A stretch of 64,000 bases of DNA, taken from contig JALQPE010002705.1 of NCBI GenBank assembly GCA_030407315.1, forward strand, positions 1 through 64,000. The letters are read 5' to 3'. Shown here piece by piece: positions 32,436 through 42,174 of this stretch (the stretch's first letter is position 1; the number at the start of each line of letters is the position of its first letter). Source of the stretch: Asparagopsis taxiformis. Lineage: Eukaryota; Rhodophyta; Florideophyceae; Bonnemaisoniales; Bonnemaisoniaceae. Both the position numbers and the translations under genes were made by a program. The notes below the pieces were generated by a model. The model saw only the letters and a program-made list of their open reading frames with translations, was not told where the DNA came from and did no database searches.

Positions 32436-32953
32436 GTTGAATCCTTCCACCTAACGATATGGTCATTGGCCATCGACAAGAAAGCAGAGCCGACGATGGA
32501 CCGCTGAAGGTAGACGTGTTTCTTCCCGACAGGGCTGGTGATGAGGGACCGCTTGGACTGTGTGGTGTCTGAAGGGGCGGAAGAGAATTGGGAGAAGGAC
32601 AACGCGGCGAGGAGCAGAGCTGGACATGAATTGAAAGGTTGAGAGGGGTTTGCAGAGGAGGTTTCGAACGGATTGCCAGTCCTCGCCAATTCCTTTATGG
32701 TGCAGTGAGCTACAAAGCGGGAGACGGTGGCTTTGTTGGTGAAAATGCTGTTCACGACCTGGCAAGCAATGTGCATGTCGGGACCGCGGCCCCGGCATGA
32801 AACGCCACGCGTGTTGGTACCGTCTAGAATGGAAGCGAGATAGCGCAAAGCGGCCAATTCATCATGGATAGGAGCGAGAAACCGTTGAAGAAGTGCGGAG
32901 TACGTCTCTTCTATTTCGCAGAGCAGGTCGTTGTTTTCGTTGGGAGGAGGCAT
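32417..32953 (-). CDS. Hypothetical protein, 178 aa, 5' partner of the 380-aa ORF
   Basis: Starts at ATG 32951-32953 (MPPPNENN). The first 80 residues look like a genuine helical protein: LLCEIEETYSALLQRFLAP, HDELAALRYLASILDG, then HIACQVVNSIFTNKATVSRFVAHC. The rest is Ser-rich. Its stop lies just inside the next minus-strand ORF, about 20 bp overlap. Together they may encode one protein of about 560 residues with a break near 32430. The function is unknown. Confidence 0.45.
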   Translation of the reverse strand: MPPPNENNDLLCEIEETYSALLQRFLAPIHDELAALRYLASILDGTNTRGVSCRGRGPDMHIACQVVNSIFTNKATVSRFVAHCTIKELARTGNPFETSSANPSQPFNSCPALLLAALSFSQFSSAPSDTTQSKRSLITSPVGKKHVYLQRSIVGSAFLSMANDHIVRWKDSTCARQD

Positions 32954-33277
32954 GAGGGAATTGTATGGTGTGGAGAGGGGCAAAGAGCATAGGCGTCACT
33001 TCCAAAGCGGGTGAGGCTGGAGGACTAGTAGACATGTTGTGGGTGACTATGGATGGACGTTACAGCCCAAAGACTAGTTTGGCAATACTCAATCCCTGCT
33101 CGATTTCCAGATTGAGTTTTGCTCGACTAATTCCGGTATGACAAATTTTTTGACGCCCCGGTAGATTTCACTCTAGTTTACGAATATGGTGGGAATTACA
33201 TTGTAATTGAAGTAATGCCTGAGAAAATTCTCGGGTATCTCGCCAAAGACGTCCGATGGACCTCTTCTGACCAATTG

Positions 33278-33321
33278 GTACTGGAGGTACCGGATGGTTA
33301 AACATCCGGCACCTCCAGTAC
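33278..33321. repeat. Hairpin, 19-bp arms and 6-nt loop
   Basis: GTACTGGAGGTACCGGATG and its complement, one mismatch, at the left border of the transposase remnant. Confidence 0.95.
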
Positions 33322-33405
33322 TTCTGCTTTCCGTGATTGCTCTAAACCTCAGGAGGTCACAAAGGGTTCTGTCCTTCAGGCGTGCTGCCGGTTTCTATCT
33401 TCGAA

Positions 33406-33451
33406 GACATGGGAAGAACAGGAGTAGATCGACTCCTGTTCTTTCCATGTC
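33406..33451. repeat. Hairpin, 20-bp arms and 6-nt loop
   Basis: Arms 33406-33425 and 33432-33451, one mismatch, inside the transposase remnant. Confidence 0.95.
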
Positions 33452-33658
33452 ATCTTATCCTACACTCTGGATAGTCCTGGAAGTATTTCTTCGAGAACAG
33501 AGAACCGATCAGACTACTGCTTCCGATACCGTTTCATATCCTCTACATCCATGTGCGCTAGTCTATCCTGTCTCAAAGTATGAATCTGGAGAATGCGAGG
33601 TACAGAAGCTCATGGGAAGCTGGTTTCGGCCTCTTACCGCTGGTGTTCGAAAGGCCTG

Positions 33659-33714
33659 TCTCATCCACAACTGTACTCTTGAACTATAGTTCAGGAGTAC
33701 AGTTGTGGATGAGA
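33659..33714. repeat. Loop-free palindrome, 28-bp arms
   Basis: Centre at 33686/33687 (AACTA/TAGTT); arms match with a single mismatch. The left arm is transposase coding sequence (LIHNC region) and the right arm is its inverted copy, which disrupts the frame. Confidence 0.95.
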
Positions 33715-33835
33715 GCATATATGCTCCGTCAACTTTTCTACTCGTTCTATGACACATGGTGGTCCATCTTTCCTCAATGGCGGACCTTTTTCTATCACCA
33801 CTAGAGGAAATAGATACCCTCCGAGGGCAGGCTAG

Positions 33836-34024
33836 CTTTCTATTACTACTCGGTACAATATTGTTTATATAAATTTATGTATTGCTAACAATCTATGTGC
33901 CCTTCTCTACTTTCCCACCTCACACAACATCAAAACATTAAATCTTTACGTGAAAGTCTTTTCTGCTCTGCTCCCTAATAATAACTCATTCCATCTATAC
34001 GCACTTACACTCTAATATCTTTTT
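33836..34024. other. AT-rich spacer
   Basis: Nothing recognised between the transposase remnant and the CTGGT/ACCAG array. Confidence 0.4.
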
Positions 34025-34395
34025 ATGCTGGTTTCAACCAGCTGATGTGCTGGTTTTCAACCAGCACTCACTGTGCTTACAACCAGCCTACCCTCTGGTC
34101 ATATTCCATCACCAAAACTGGTATACTCCACTTCATTGGCTGGTCAAAATCCAGATCACCTCCTGAAATTAACCAGCACAGTACGCTGGATCATAACCAC
34201 AGTCCGACCCACCGCCGTGGCCTGGTGCAAACCAGTACCCCCTGGCCAATCCATCAAATCTACTGATTTTCAACCAGGCCATCCGTACTGTACAAGCACT
34301 GGAATTTCACCAGCAAATTTACTAAAATATTCGATGGGGCTTATCCAGAGGTTGGGGATCGTTTTAACCAGCGACGTGGCCTGGTCCCAGTAAGA
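34025..34395. repeat. Degenerate array of CTGGT / ACCAG dyads
   Basis: At least eight ACCAG and seven CTGGT words in about 370 bp, several paired as CTGGT-N(4-6)-ACCAG (for example GCTGGTTTCAACCAGC at about 34029). The irregular spacing and dyad style resemble the TACTGCC array at 13.7-14.9 kb, with a different half-site. Confidence 0.65.
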
Positions 34396-35664
34396 CTTGA
34401 AGATAGCCGAATGATACAAGTCTGATGAACAGCGATTTTGAAATGATTACTGCCTGATGTACAATGGTGCGACAGATGTGAGAATTAAAATTTCATCAGC
34501 TTGTATGCATTGAAACATCGATAGACGGAAGATAGTCCTATGAAAGCCAATTTAACTCCACCACCGCCGTTGATGTACGGTAGATGTTCGCTGAATCGGA
34601 TGCCTATCTCATTCCTGCTCGTTGGAATGGCTCAGTTTCGGCAGATGCCCATAAGATGAACAACAGATAGGCTGTTTTGAAAAATTTTCTCTTATTCAAA
34701 ACCTCTCGCACAACTTACTACCCACAACTGTAAGCTTAACCATTTATATAAACCCTTACATTGATCGATATGTGCCATCCCGTAAACAGATTTTTCGAAC
34801 AGAACGGTTTGGGCTGAGACTCAAATATTTCAAATTGGTGTTGCAAATTAGCTGCAATATTTACTTTGAAATAGAATTTCAAGACACGCAGAAGATATTT
34901 TAACATCGAAACGATAGTGCAGGCACGATGACTATTTGTCGGGGCCTTTTTCTGTATCAGGTACAGTATGCAACCCAAAATTGGAGGGGCATTCCCCGTA
35001 CCGGGGCTGGGACTGCTTGAGCCACGGCTGCAGTTAGAATGCCAGATATCGACGGCGACAATAACAGGACACAGATAGTCGCCAAGCAGCACCGGGGCGC
35101 TGACGCCAGGTCACAGAGGAAGCAGACTCGCCTCCTAGATCCCACGAACCGACCTACATCGTGCTTCCCCCCCATTCACCGGTCCTCTTTTCCGTTGGAA
35201 TCCATCCCTCTATCCCGCTCACCTTGTAGGCTTTCTAGTCACCCGGGCACCCTGGAGGCCATTTGCTACATGCGCAGGCAGGGTTACACCTGAAGGACTA
35301 CAGTACTCACAGTACTCCTACCCCCAGGTTTGGCCAGGTGAACTTCCCGCAAACCTTGCAGTAAACCTGCGTTCTTTAGTTCTTTCGTCTCCAGGTTTCA
35401 AGTGGTGTTCTGGGCTGAAAACGGTAGTGGTAGAGATGTTAATTACACCTTGATCAAGATTGGGATTCCAAGACACGCAGAAGATATTTCAAACTTCGGA
35501 ACGATAAAGGCAATGGTGGATACATTTACCTCAAGTAATCCAGTAATCGTACCCTGGGTTGAGCCATATATCTATAGTTTACCCCAAAACAGCAATAATG
35601 TTTGCAACCAAACTTCAAAATAACTGTTTTCTGTGTATTAACTATTTCAGCGAACTTCTGCTCG
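34396..35664. other. Intergenic region with a short direct repeat
   Basis: CAAGACACGCAGAAGATATT and the following 15-18 bp occur at 34879-34914 and 35468-35507; part of the tail (CTTCGGAACGATA) recurs near 37313. This might mark sub-terminal sequence of the CACTA-type unit to the right, but no clear terminal inverted repeat was found. Confidence 0.5.
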
Positions 35665-36618
35665 CTAAGGGCGACCCGTAACTTTTCGAACCTGTCTATT
35701 CCGACGGTAAACACCATCTCGGCTAAGTCCACCTCGTACTTTTACCCTCCCCCTTCCCCTCCTGGTTTTATTGCTTCCACCATTCCGTGTATGGTTGTTC
35801 AGTTCTGCACCTCTTCGTACAGCCGATCGATCAGAAGTCTGAGGTTCGAAAAGAACAACATTAGTATGCCTTGTAGCAGGATTAGCAGAGCGAGTGATAC
35901 ATCTTTGAGGAAAACCGACAGGACTATTCAATGGCGAAGTCAATCCATTTGCATGTGAAGAAGTCTCAATGTTTTCTTGTCTTGTGACTGTGTGACATCT
36001 CGACTGTACTTGCATATTGCTATTCGATGTTCCAGGAATATAAGCTGCTTGGATGTCGCCATTTTCAATTGTTCGTGGTTCTGAACGCCGAAATACCCCC
36101 TCTTCTGTGCTGCTAGGGAAACGTCTTTTGTCGCGTCGAAGAACTCCTTTAACGAGGTGATTTGCTGCCCAATAGCCTTTAGCAAGGGTCAACTCCTTGA
36201 ATGTCCTCTCTAATGTTCGCCGCAACTCATAGAGAGCTTGACTGTGTGATCCACGGAGCTGTTTCCACGTGTACCGCCCAGGCTCCAGCCCACGCTCAAT
36301 ATACAAGTACGTTCTACATATCTCCGCGCACTCTATCACCATCTGTCTTGAGATGGGGTAGTCCTCATTGTATTCATTCCCAACAAACTGTGCATACATT
36401 CGATTGTAAACTTCTCTTGTAGATCTCTGGCTTCCTGTGCCTACAGATCCATTTCGGCCTGGAAACCGAGAAACAGAAGTAGGTGGAAGCGGAAGGCAAC
36501 GAGATTGCATCTCTATCCCCGGTACGACTTCCAAAGCTTCAGAAAGGTTTTGCACGTTTCCGTTATCTTCTTCAATATCATCGCTGTCATGATTGGTGAG
36601 TAGTGGTGATGACTGCAT
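35665..36618 (-). CDS. Basic accessory protein of the CACTA-type unit, 317 aa
   Basis: An ATG-started clean ORF. Residues 1-50 are acidic (NHDSDDIEEDNGNVQ). A middle block (about 70-180) is aromatic and helical: YNRMYAQFVGNEYNEDYPISRQMVIECAEICRTYLY in part, then a TWKQLRGSHSQALYELRRTLERTF segment and KGYWAANHLVKGVLRRDKRR. The end is strongly basic: KTRRGRGRVKVRGG and NRQVRKVTGRP. I do not know the family. It lies 834 bp from, and divergent to, the 975-aa transposase gene, the usual place for a TnpA-like DNA-binding partner in CACTA elements. A role in binding the element ends is inferred from position and charge only. Confidence 0.55.
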   Translation of the reverse strand: MQSSPLLTNHDSDDIEEDNGNVQNLSEALEVVPGIEMQSRCLPLPPTSVSRFPGRNGSVGTGSQRSTREVYNRMYAQFVGNEYNEDYPISRQMVIECAEICRTYLYIERGLEPGRYTWKQLRGSHSQALYELRRTLERTFKELTLAKGYWAANHLVKGVLRRDKRRFPSSTEEGVFRRSEPRTIENGDIQAAYIPGTSNSNMQVQSRCHTVTRQENIETSSHANGLTSPLNSPVGFPQRCITRSANPATRHTNVVLFEPQTSDRSAVRRGAELNNHTRNGGSNKTRRGRGRVKVRGGLSRDGVYRRNRQVRKVTGRP

Positions 36619-37451
36619 CGTGGGCGAAAAGGAAAGGTATGGCTGTATTCCAGCTCCAGTTATTTTGCTAAAGAACTTGAGAACGGTGATGGAATGCTTT
36701 ATAAAGGTTTTTCAACGACGATTTGTTGAGGATGTACCAGTTTAGGTCAAGTGAAAATATCACTGCATAGTCTCATTCATACAAATAGTTCTTATTTGAC
36801 GCTTGGCATGCCAAGTAATCACTCAGCCTTTACTATCATGATTACATGATATCGTAATGTGATTGTGATCAGATTGTGATGAATAAAGAGTCATCATTGG
36901 TTCAAAACGACAGAACCTTGTTCGAGAAAGGAAGCTCATATAAGCCACATTTTCAATCAGTTTCAGGCTCTATTATATTCCGAGAAAATGCGAATTCATT
37001 ACAGGGACTTCAGATTATTCATTGGTAGAAAGTTACTAAGACACCTATTATGCTATGACAGCCTTTAATAGAAACAAAGAAGGGCTTGAAATCAGGTTTG
37101 GGTTCAGATTAGTAAACGTCATGGAGGTGTTTTTACTTCGAAGCAATCAGTTGAGATCCGAGATTGCATCGCCTGTATTCCAGGCTGAGTTGAACTTGGA
37201 TGTCATAACATTCAAGTACCGCGGTATTCAGTACTTCACATCACTGAATCTACTTGTAGATTCACCAACTCATTGAGCTCTCTCCCCGAGATAAACGGGC
37301 CTGTCAAATAAACTTCGGAACGATACTTTAACTCTTCGTGAAACATTCTAATCCAACTACGCATAAATATTCGTAAATGGGTGCTATTTTCAATAGAACA
37401 AAGCACTCATAACTTATACACGCCAGAGGTACATATTATTTCTGGGATGAA
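36619..37451. promoter_or_regulatory. Divergent intergenic region, probable two-way promoter
   Basis: 833 bp, AT-rich, between the start codons of the accessory and transposase genes. Around 36840-36885 there are repeated GTGATTGTGATCAGATTGTGATG words that could be protein-binding repeats. No clear TATA box can be assigned. Confidence 0.4.
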
Positions 37452-40379
37452 ATGAGTTCTTCAGCCGAAAGCTTCATGAGTGTGGAAGTAATATCCGATC
37501 AGCTCGAAGATATCATGGAGGAACTGGAGCCGGAGAGAACAATTGGTCGAAGAGCTACTTGGCTTCGACAGGAGCTTCTTCGATGCCCAGAAGATACAAC
37601 CCATTCAGATTCAAGTTTTCTGTCTAGTGAAGAAGAGACGAGTTCTGTTGACACTATTACAGAGTATACAGAAGAGAGAAGCGCATTTATTCAAAGATGG
37701 ATGACGAACAGACATCATTACTCCGAAGATCATTGCAATACTGAAGACATGCGTGTTTCGCAAGAAGATAATTTATCGCGAAACGGATCTTCTCTTCTCT
37801 CAGATGAATCCAGAAGTGATGAATGCTCTGATCTCTCCCTCGATTCAGACGATGACGAGTTGCGGAAGTTTGCAGAGCTTCTCAATGTCACTGAACGTGC
37901 AAAGATGTCTGAAGCTAACACAACAGCACTATTGCGTACATCCTTTGTGAATGCACATATGTCGTACAAATCTTTGGTGTCAAAACTAAGAAAAGTTGCC
38001 AACGTACCTCGAAGATACTACCCAATGTGCAGAGATGGCCACATGGCCGCTACAGGAGAACTATCAGGCCTTGAGGTTTGTGCACTAGAGAGTTGTGGCA
38101 AGCCAATTGATCTAACGCGTAGATTTTGGTTCTCGCTGGTATCAGACCAGCTGAAAGCCCTTTGTGGTGCAGAAGAATCCTTCACAGAAATATTTGAAGG
38201 CTGCAAGAGAGCCAGGCAGTCTGTCTCACTCCCTCAGCGAGAGATATTCTCAGACTACTACGATGGAAATCTTTTCCGCAACCTACATGGGGAGAAATCT
38301 TCGCAATGGAATGAAGAAAATGAAATTAATATTTTTCTAACTTTCTCTTCAGACGGGTTCGAGCTGTTCCAAGGTCGAGGAACAGCACACCAATCTTGGC
38401 CATTGGCTTTCACAATTCTCAACTTCAATGTCCATCTCAGATTCCTGGCCTCAAACTCCCTTCTATGTGCGTTCGTCCCAGGATCACACAGTTCTTTGCA
38501 TTTTGACTCATTTCTAAATCCGATATTTCAAGATCTCAAGTCTCTAGAAAATGGTGTTTATACGGAATGTCATGATGGGAAAAGGAGACTACTGAGAGCT
38601 TTCGTCTTATTCATCACTGCCGACTTCCCGGCTGCGAGTAAAATATTGGGTTTTTCAGGTCATAATGCGAAGCTCTTCTGTCGTCACTGTATGAAAGAAG
38701 CAAGGCATGACCCTGCCTGTGGAGGAGTTCGGGCTATTCCAGATGGAAATTCAGAATTGAAGAATAACATACTACGCGGAGCTTCTGGTTCCCACTTCGA
38801 TACATGGGTGCAAACAGAATGCCCAAGTCCTCGTACTAGTGATGAAACTAGAGATATATGGGATGCTCTTGAGCTATACAGCTCCCGTTCTATTCACTGT
38901 ACTCCTTCTCAACAAAGCATTACGCTCTCAACGGGAATCAAAAGAAAACCAATAGTATCTTTACTTGGTTTAGATTTCGTGAGGTCTTTCCCATATGATC
39001 CCATGCACCTCTGCCTTCTTGGATTCGTGAAACATACTCTACATCTGTGTCTTGGACTTGAAAAAAGGTCTGTGAGACTGAAAGCAAACTACATCATCGA
39101 CAATGATACTGTTTCGGAAATTGACACTTCACTAAAGAAAAGTGCCTGCAGTGTTCCATCTTCCTGGGGAAGACCACCGCTCTCCTTGGAGCTTATCAAT
39201 AGGTACAAAGCAGAAGATTATAAGATGTTTGGTTTGTACTATGCCCCTGTCCTGTTCAGTGGCTCAAGGGTAGATTCAAGGCTGCTACGGCTCTGGTCGA
39301 TGATTTCAAAGCTACTACACATTGTACTCAACGCTACACCTGATTTTGATGACATTGAGGAAATGAAAAAGTTGGTTGTTACTATTCAAGTGTTGTTCAC
39401 TGATATATTTTACATCAATGAAGCTTATGGCTTCTGCTTTACACCTACGACTCATGCTATTCTCCATTTACCGGACATGCTCAATGACTGTGGTCCTTTG
39501 ATAGGTGTTTCCCAGTTCCTAATGGAGAGAATTGTTGGAGAATTAGGCGGTCTGGTGGGGTCCAGGAGGCGACCAGAAGCAAATCTTTTTCATAAGACAC
39601 ACCTTCTTTTTGCTCTACGAGTATTCAATGGTGGAATAGAAGAAGGATTCAAGACAGAAAAGAGTTTGCGGATGAAATTGGAACGGCTGACCTTCGATGA
39701 AAGCGATGACGCATTTTCGGACTCAGTACGACTGAGACTTTCCAGAGGTAAACCCGTTTCAGGGTCCAGCAGAATTACTGCTGCTACATCACATATTTCT
39801 TTGAACTTACCTCCAGGTTCAGTTGATGTTTCAGTCATCCAAATTCTCAAGCATGAGAGAATGACTATCATTCCCTGCGATTCAGAAATCCCGCTTGATG
39901 TTGAAACTATGGAACACTACAAAAAACGTTTGTCAAGGCAAAGTGATTCTTCCCGACAAAAGTTCTGCGTTGCATGCAACTTCGTCGTTAGTGGGGAGGA
40001 TTACCGAATGGATGCCTTTCATAACGTTGTTGACCTATACTATGGGTACGTGGATGAGATATGGGAGGTTCAGTTTTCATATGTGGATTTTTATACGTCG
40101 GTTCGGAAACATGGATCTTCTACGCTTGCACGAGTATACTGGGAAACTGGTCTATTCTGCGATCATCGCAACGGGCTGCACTTTTCAAAAACATCGAAAA
40201 GATATTCAATGCGTCCAAAGCAAAGTAGTAGATCAGTGGAGCATGTTGGTTGTATCAATCGAGCAGTTGCTTTCATGGAAATCAATGAGCGGAGATACTA
40301 CATAGATCCTCAGGACGAAATCTTAAAGCTCTATGAGGGTAATGAACATGTGAGGGTGCGAGGTTTGATGCAAAATTGA
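37452..40379 (+). CDS. CACTA/EnSpm-type (Tnp2) DDE transposase, 975 aa
   Basis: An ATG-started, uninterrupted ORF. The first 165 residues are acidic and Ser-rich. From about 200 to 420 it shows the classic Tnp2 order. FTFSSDGFELF-type sequence (here LTFSSDGFELFQGRGTAHQS, first Asp near 301) is followed by WPLAFTILNFN and LCAFVPGSH. ITADFPAASKILGFSGHNAK (second Asp near 390) then leads to LFCRHC, the CxxC pair. DFVRSFPYDPMHLCLLGFVK (about 510-530) corresponds to the family's DxMH block. RIVGELGGLVGSRRRPEAN (about 692-710) supplies the third acidic residue. The last 150 residues contain CVACNF and have no assigned role. The protein differs strongly from the 8.6-12.3 kb transposase although both share the catalytic core. 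It should be the mobilising enzyme of this unit, and no frame damage is visible. Confidence 0.85.
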   Translation: MSSSAESFMSVEVISDQLEDIMEELEPERTIGRRATWLRQELLRCPEDTTHSDSSFLSSEEETSSVDTITEYTEERSAFIQRWMTNRHHYSEDHCNTEDMRVSQEDNLSRNGSSLLSDESRSDECSDLSLDSDDDELRKFAELLNVTERAKMSEANTTALLRTSFVNAHMSYKSLVSKLRKVANVPRRYYPMCRDGHMAATGELSGLEVCALESCGKPIDLTRRFWFSLVSDQLKALCGAEESFTEIFEGCKRARQSVSLPQREIFSDYYDGNLFRNLHGEKSSQWNEENEINIFLTFSSDGFELFQGRGTAHQSWPLAFTILNFNVHLRFLASNSLLCAFVPGSHSSLHFDSFLNPIFQDLKSLENGVYTECHDGKRRLLRAFVLFITADFPAASKILGFSGHNAKLFCRHCMKEARHDPACGGVRAIPDGNSELKNNILRGASGSHFDTWVQTECPSPRTSDETRDIWDALELYSSRSIHCTPSQQSITLSTGIKRKPIVSLLGLDFVRSFPYDPMHLCLLGFVKHTLHLCLGLEKRSVRLKANYIIDNDTVSEIDTSLKKSACSVPSSWGRPPLSLELINRYKAEDYKMFGLYYAPVLFSGSRVDSRLLRLWSMISKLLHIVLNATPDFDDIEEMKKLVVTIQVLFTDIFYINEAYGFCFTPTTHAILHLPDMLNDCGPLIGVSQFLMERIVGELGGLVGSRRRPEANLFHKTHLLFALRVFNGGIEEGFKTEKSLRMKLERLTFDESDDAFSDSVRLRLSRGKPVSGSSRITAATSHISLNLPPGSVDVSVIQILKHERMTIIPCDSEIPLDVETMEHYKKRLSRQSDSSRQKFCVACNFVVSGEDYRMDAFHNVVDLYYGYVDEIWEVQFSYVDFYTSVRKHGSSTLARVYWETGLFCDHRNGLHFSKTSKRYSMRPKQSSRSVEHVGCINRAVAFMEINERRYYIDPQDEILKLYEGNEHVRVRGLMQN

Positions 40380-41184
40380 TTTTCACAAGATGGTAAACAA
40401 CTGTTTAAACAAGGCTTTCTAAGTGATTAGTTATTAGTAAAACCGGCACATGAGCTGCAGCAGTGTTGAAGTGTGTGTCATCGACTTTTAATTAGCTTAT
40501 GTAGTTGATTATTACGTCCCAAGATTACAATTTTAAGTGCGTATGTACATGTACGTCATGTACATCCGTGTCACCATAAAATGACATGACTAACGTCATT
40601 TCAAGTTTTTCGAATGCTACTTGAATTCCCTTTTTCACAATTACACCCCTCCAGCTATGGCATGAACAACTATTGAAGAACGTACTGTCTCTCGGGGTGT
40701 ATATGATTCACGGCAAACAAGGTAGTCATTGGGTCGAATACTGGACCTTCAGCGAATACATGCTTCCACTCCTGCATTAAACTATCCACCACTTTCCTGT
40801 TCTGCAGATATTTCAAACTCATAAGTCCCTGTTTTCATCATTAACACTCCCATCACAGAATGAGTCCCCCAGCTTCTACTTGAAAATAATCTATTACATG
40901 TTCTGCAGTTGACTAAAGTATATTTGGTAATCACATCTATTACATATACACTTCTGAGATCAGGGTCATCAATTCCAGTAGAGATCGTACGCTATCAAGA
41001 CTATTAACCATTAGTACACTCATAGCTGTATTTATCATTCTGAAGGCTTACTGAGCTACTTTTACTAGCTTGAAGCCGATAGACAGCCAAAAAATGCAAC
41101 ATAACAAAATAAATTTCCGGCATTTTTACACCTCTGGAATCCTGTGCTGTTGAGCTCATGCAATGAAATGACTTATAGTATTTA
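40380..41184. other. Convergent intergenic region
   Basis: 3' ends of the transposase (plus) and protease-like (minus) genes face each other. A short palindromic cluster is at about 40540-40615 (GTACATGTAC, ATGACATGAC...GTCAT). No gene. Confidence 0.5.
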
Positions 41185-42174
41185 TCACTCTATGTCTATA
41201 ATATCAGTTTCTCTTATCTTTCTCTTCTTTCTTCTCTCTCTGCAAATCTCTCTGACATCAGTTACTTTGAGACCCGATATGTTGCTTCCTCCCATCTGTT
41301 TCAGCAAGGTCTTGGATAACCTCAATGGAAACTTGTAGCAACTATCAATTATCAATCCTCTGTAAGCGTCCATTACAAAGCAGTGATCCACTTTTTTCCT
41401 CTTTTCCACCCGAACGATCCATACTCCTTCCTTTAGATCAGCCAACCAGGTGAATTCGTTGCCTTCAAATAGATTTCTCTCTACTCGAGAGATCTTCTTG
41501 ACACACAAGTGTATCTTGCGGTCCTGAACCAGACTGTTCAAGTCTCTCAGGCTTTTCACTTTTGGAGCAGTGTTACGCCAACAAGACATTGCCTCCTCAG
41601 CTTTGATTCGTCCAGCCAGACAATCAATTGCATTCACCATCGATGCCACTGCACAAAATCCAGATTTTTGATGCATTAGCACTTCTCCTTGTTCACGCGC
41701 ATGATATTTTTTTATATTCTTTATTGGCGCTCGCGCTCCAGGACCACCAATAAAAACCGGAATTCCCCTGTTCTGCAAGCAGCAACTCTCGAGCTGACTT
41801 CCAATGGCACCGTTGCGTGGATGAAGTGCTAGGAACTTCCCAGAAGCTCTTCTTGCAATTATTTTCCCATCCTCAAAATGTATTTGAGGCCACTGTTTAC
41901 GAATTTGATCTGCAAAAAATCTGACTTCACCATCTCTCATATCATTTGATCCACCGGTTCCTATTTCGTAAACCATAGTTTCCATCACTGGCACGTTCAG
42001 TGTCGCTTCCCAGACTTCCAGAGACTGGAAGTCAATCTCATAGTATGACTCGTACCCTTCCTCTTTACACTCGCTTCCATACAACTTTCCGTTTTCGATT
42101 TTCAGACCACTTTTGTCAACGCTGCCATCACCGCACGTGACCCACTCAACGGATATTTCGCTCCCTTTGCTCAT
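41185..42174 (-). CDS. Putative papain-like cysteine protease of the CACTA-type unit, 329 aa
   Basis: An ATG-started clean ORF. The N-terminal 140 residues have no recognised domain. The C-terminal part has the layout of a papain-fold peptidase. HQKSGFCAVASMVNAIDC (residues 168-185) places a glutamine five residues before a cysteine at about 174, at the start of a helix. VDHCFVMDA supplies a histidine near 264, and GLIIDSCY an aspartate near 274. Cys, His and Asp in this order, with a preceding Gln, is the catalytic pattern of C39-like, OTU-like and related peptidases; I cannot assign the family. The end is basic (CRERRKKRKIRE). Some CACTA and Plavaka relatives are known to carry Ulp1- or OTU-type proteases, so a processing or de-ubiquitinating role is plausible. 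Without homology it stays a motif-based call. Confidence 0.55.
   Translation of the reverse strand: MSKGSEISVEWVTCGDGSVDKSGLKIENGKLYGSECKEEGYESYYEIDFQSLEVWEATLNVPVMETMVYEIGTGGSNDMRDGEVRFFADQIRKQWPQIHFEDGKIIARRASGKFLALHPRNGAIGSQLESCCLQNRGIPVFIGGPGARAPIKNIKKYHAREQGEVLMHQKSGFCAVASMVNAIDCLAGRIKAEEAMSCWRNTAPKVKSLRDLNSLVQDRKIHLCVKKISRVERNLFEGNEFTWLADLKEGVWIVRVEKRKKVDHCFVMDAYRGLIIDSCYKFPLRLSKTLLKQMGGSNISGLKVTDVREICRERRKKRKIRETDIIDIE

Larger units (their letters stand above)
33131..33835 (+). pseudogene. C-terminal remnant of the Plavaka/Tnp2-like transposase (copy 3)
   Basis: The part from about 33302 matches only the last quarter of the transposases at 8.6-12.3 and 21.3-24.4 kb. Matching blocks are a KGSVLQACC segment (compare SGCVVQACYS), GSWFRPLTAGVRKACLIHNC (compare GSWFLPLTSGVRKVGLLHNC), and the final GGPFSITT...RYPPRAG before a stop at 33833-33835. 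These lie in different frames. The coding blocks are interrupted by three palindromes (33278-33321, 33406-33451, 33659-33714). An open 55-codon stretch at 33131-33301 (DFTLVYEYGGNYIVIEV) precedes the remnant; I could not match it. Clearly non-functional. Confidence 0.7.
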
